A DNA stretch of 64,000 nucleotides from Pollutimonas harenae (GTDB lineage: Bacteria > Pseudomonadota > Gammaproteobacteria > Burkholderiales > Burkholderiaceae_B). This document shows, in pieces, positions 63,530 through 64,000 of the stretch. Below the pieces are notes generated by a model. The model had not been told where the DNA came from and did not search any database. It saw only the letters and a list, made by a program, of their open reading frames with translations. A program made the position numbers and the translations under genes. How positions within the stretch are numbered: the stretch's first letter is position 1; each line of letters starts with the position of its first letter. Where the stretch lies: NCBI RefSeq assembly GCF_004153685.1, contig NZ_SDQD01000002.1, positions 682,001 to 746,000 of the forward strand, in the 5' to 3' direction.

Positions 63530-64000
63530 ATGAGCCGCCCTTTACGTCTGGCAATCAATGGTTATGGCCGTATAGGTCGATGCGTATTGCGCGCCCTCTA
63601 CGAGTCTCCGCTCAAAGACTTTTTCCAGATCGTTGCCATCAACGAACCGGCAGATCTGGCCAGCATGGCGTATTTGTCGCAGTTCGATTCCACGCATGGC
63701 ATTTTCCCAGGTAAGGTCGAGCAGGCAGACAATAGCCTGGTGGTCAACGGCCAACGCATACAGGTCAGTCACGCAACAGAGCCAGAGGCGGTAGACTGGG
63801 CTGCACTCGATATAGACCTTTTGCTTGAATGTTCCGGGCGCTACAGCTCACGTCAACAGCTTCAACGGTTTGTCGATGCAGGCTGCCCCCGCGTGCTGGT
63901 ATCTCAGCCGTCCAACAGCGCACAAGATGTGGACTATACCGTGGTTTACGGCATCAATCACAAGGGTTTGACCGGCCACGAAAGCATAGTCTCAAACGCG
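63530..64000 (+). CDS. Glyceraldehyde-3-phosphate/erythrose-4-phosphate dehydrogenase (3' end beyond window)
   Basis: 157 codons are visible, starting MSRPLRLAINGYGRIGRCVLRALYESP (NAD Rossmann GxGxxG). Then VAINEPADLASMAYLSQFDSTHG, LLECSGRYSSRQQLQRFVDAG, VLVSQPSN, YTVVYGINHKGL and HESIVSNA, which runs into the edge just before the expected catalytic SCTTN. The Cys itself is not in the window. The divergent details (LSQFDSTHG, SQPSN) suit Epd-type enzymes as much as glycolytic GapA. Confidence 0.85.
   Translation, partial: MSRPLRLAINGYGRIGRCVLRALYESPLKDFFQIVAINEPADLASMAYLSQFDSTHGIFPGKVEQADNSLVVNGQRIQVSHATEPEAVDWAALDIDLLLECSGRYSSRQQLQRFVDAGCPRVLVSQPSNSAQDVDYTVVYGINHKGLTGHESIVSNA

Overview
The window is an ordinary stretch of chromosome from a betaproteobacterium, most likely Burkholderiales, family Alcaligenaceae (Bordetella/Pusillimonas/Alcaligenes relatives). 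This rests on gene content and order recalled from that group: rdgB-hemW followed by glnA-ntrB-ntrC, recG-oxyR-dps, an imuA-imuB-dnaE2 mutasome operon, fbpABC-type iron uptake, and LysR-linked CoA-transferase/lyase modules. Base composition and codon use look even throughout. I saw no insertion sequence, prophage, CRISPR array or integrase.

Layout. 1-2220 is most of a minus-strand pgaA (exopolysaccharide porin), cut by the left edge. A tRNA-Pro(GGG) with a strong terminator follows. 2.8-6.1 kb is a LysR-controlled CoA-transferase/HMG-CoA-lyase pair. 6.2-8.2 kb is ktrAB potassium uptake. 8.3-9.9 kb holds an old yellow enzyme and a small lipoprotein. 10.0-15.7 kb is yqeY plus the SOS cassette imuA-imuB-dnaE2 under a near-perfect LexA box. 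15.7-23.4 kb carries single housekeeping and envelope genes (esterase, NRDE protein, PBP7, MFS transporter, DUF985 cupin, exported nucleosidase, AI-2E transporter, SapC). 23.4-30.8 kb is yicC / rph / rdgB / hemW, with a PrpD / acyl-CoA dehydrogenase / LysR cassette between rph and rdgB.

31-35 kb is the nitrogen regulon core glnA-ntrB-ntrC, with recognisable sigma-54, sigma-70 and NtrC sites. 35-38.6 kb is a ferric-iron ABC operon with a Fur box and a terminator between the binding-protein and permease genes. 39-44.1 kb holds fpr, ridA, recG, oxyR and dps. 44.3-55.9 kb is dominated by solute uptake: an orphan livJ, the ugpBAEC glycerol-3-phosphate operon (opposite strand), proC, then livJ-livHMGF. 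56-64 kb holds a GST, an S9 peptidase, a glycerate module (hydroxyacid dehydrogenase + glycerate kinase), a LysR regulator divergent from mmsA, and the start of an epd/gapA-like gene at the right edge.

The most informative signals are regulatory: LexA, Fur, NtrC/sigma-54, a possible Pho box, LysR-type palindromes, and terminators placed to lower expression of transporter genes behind their binding-protein gene. I found no convincing unknown multi-gene system. The best leads are the two LysR-linked CoA catabolic cassettes, an old yellow enzyme with altered flavin-binding arginines, yqeY placed at the end of the SOS operon, and an exported MTA/SAH-nucleosidase-like protein translationally coupled to a DUF985 cupin.
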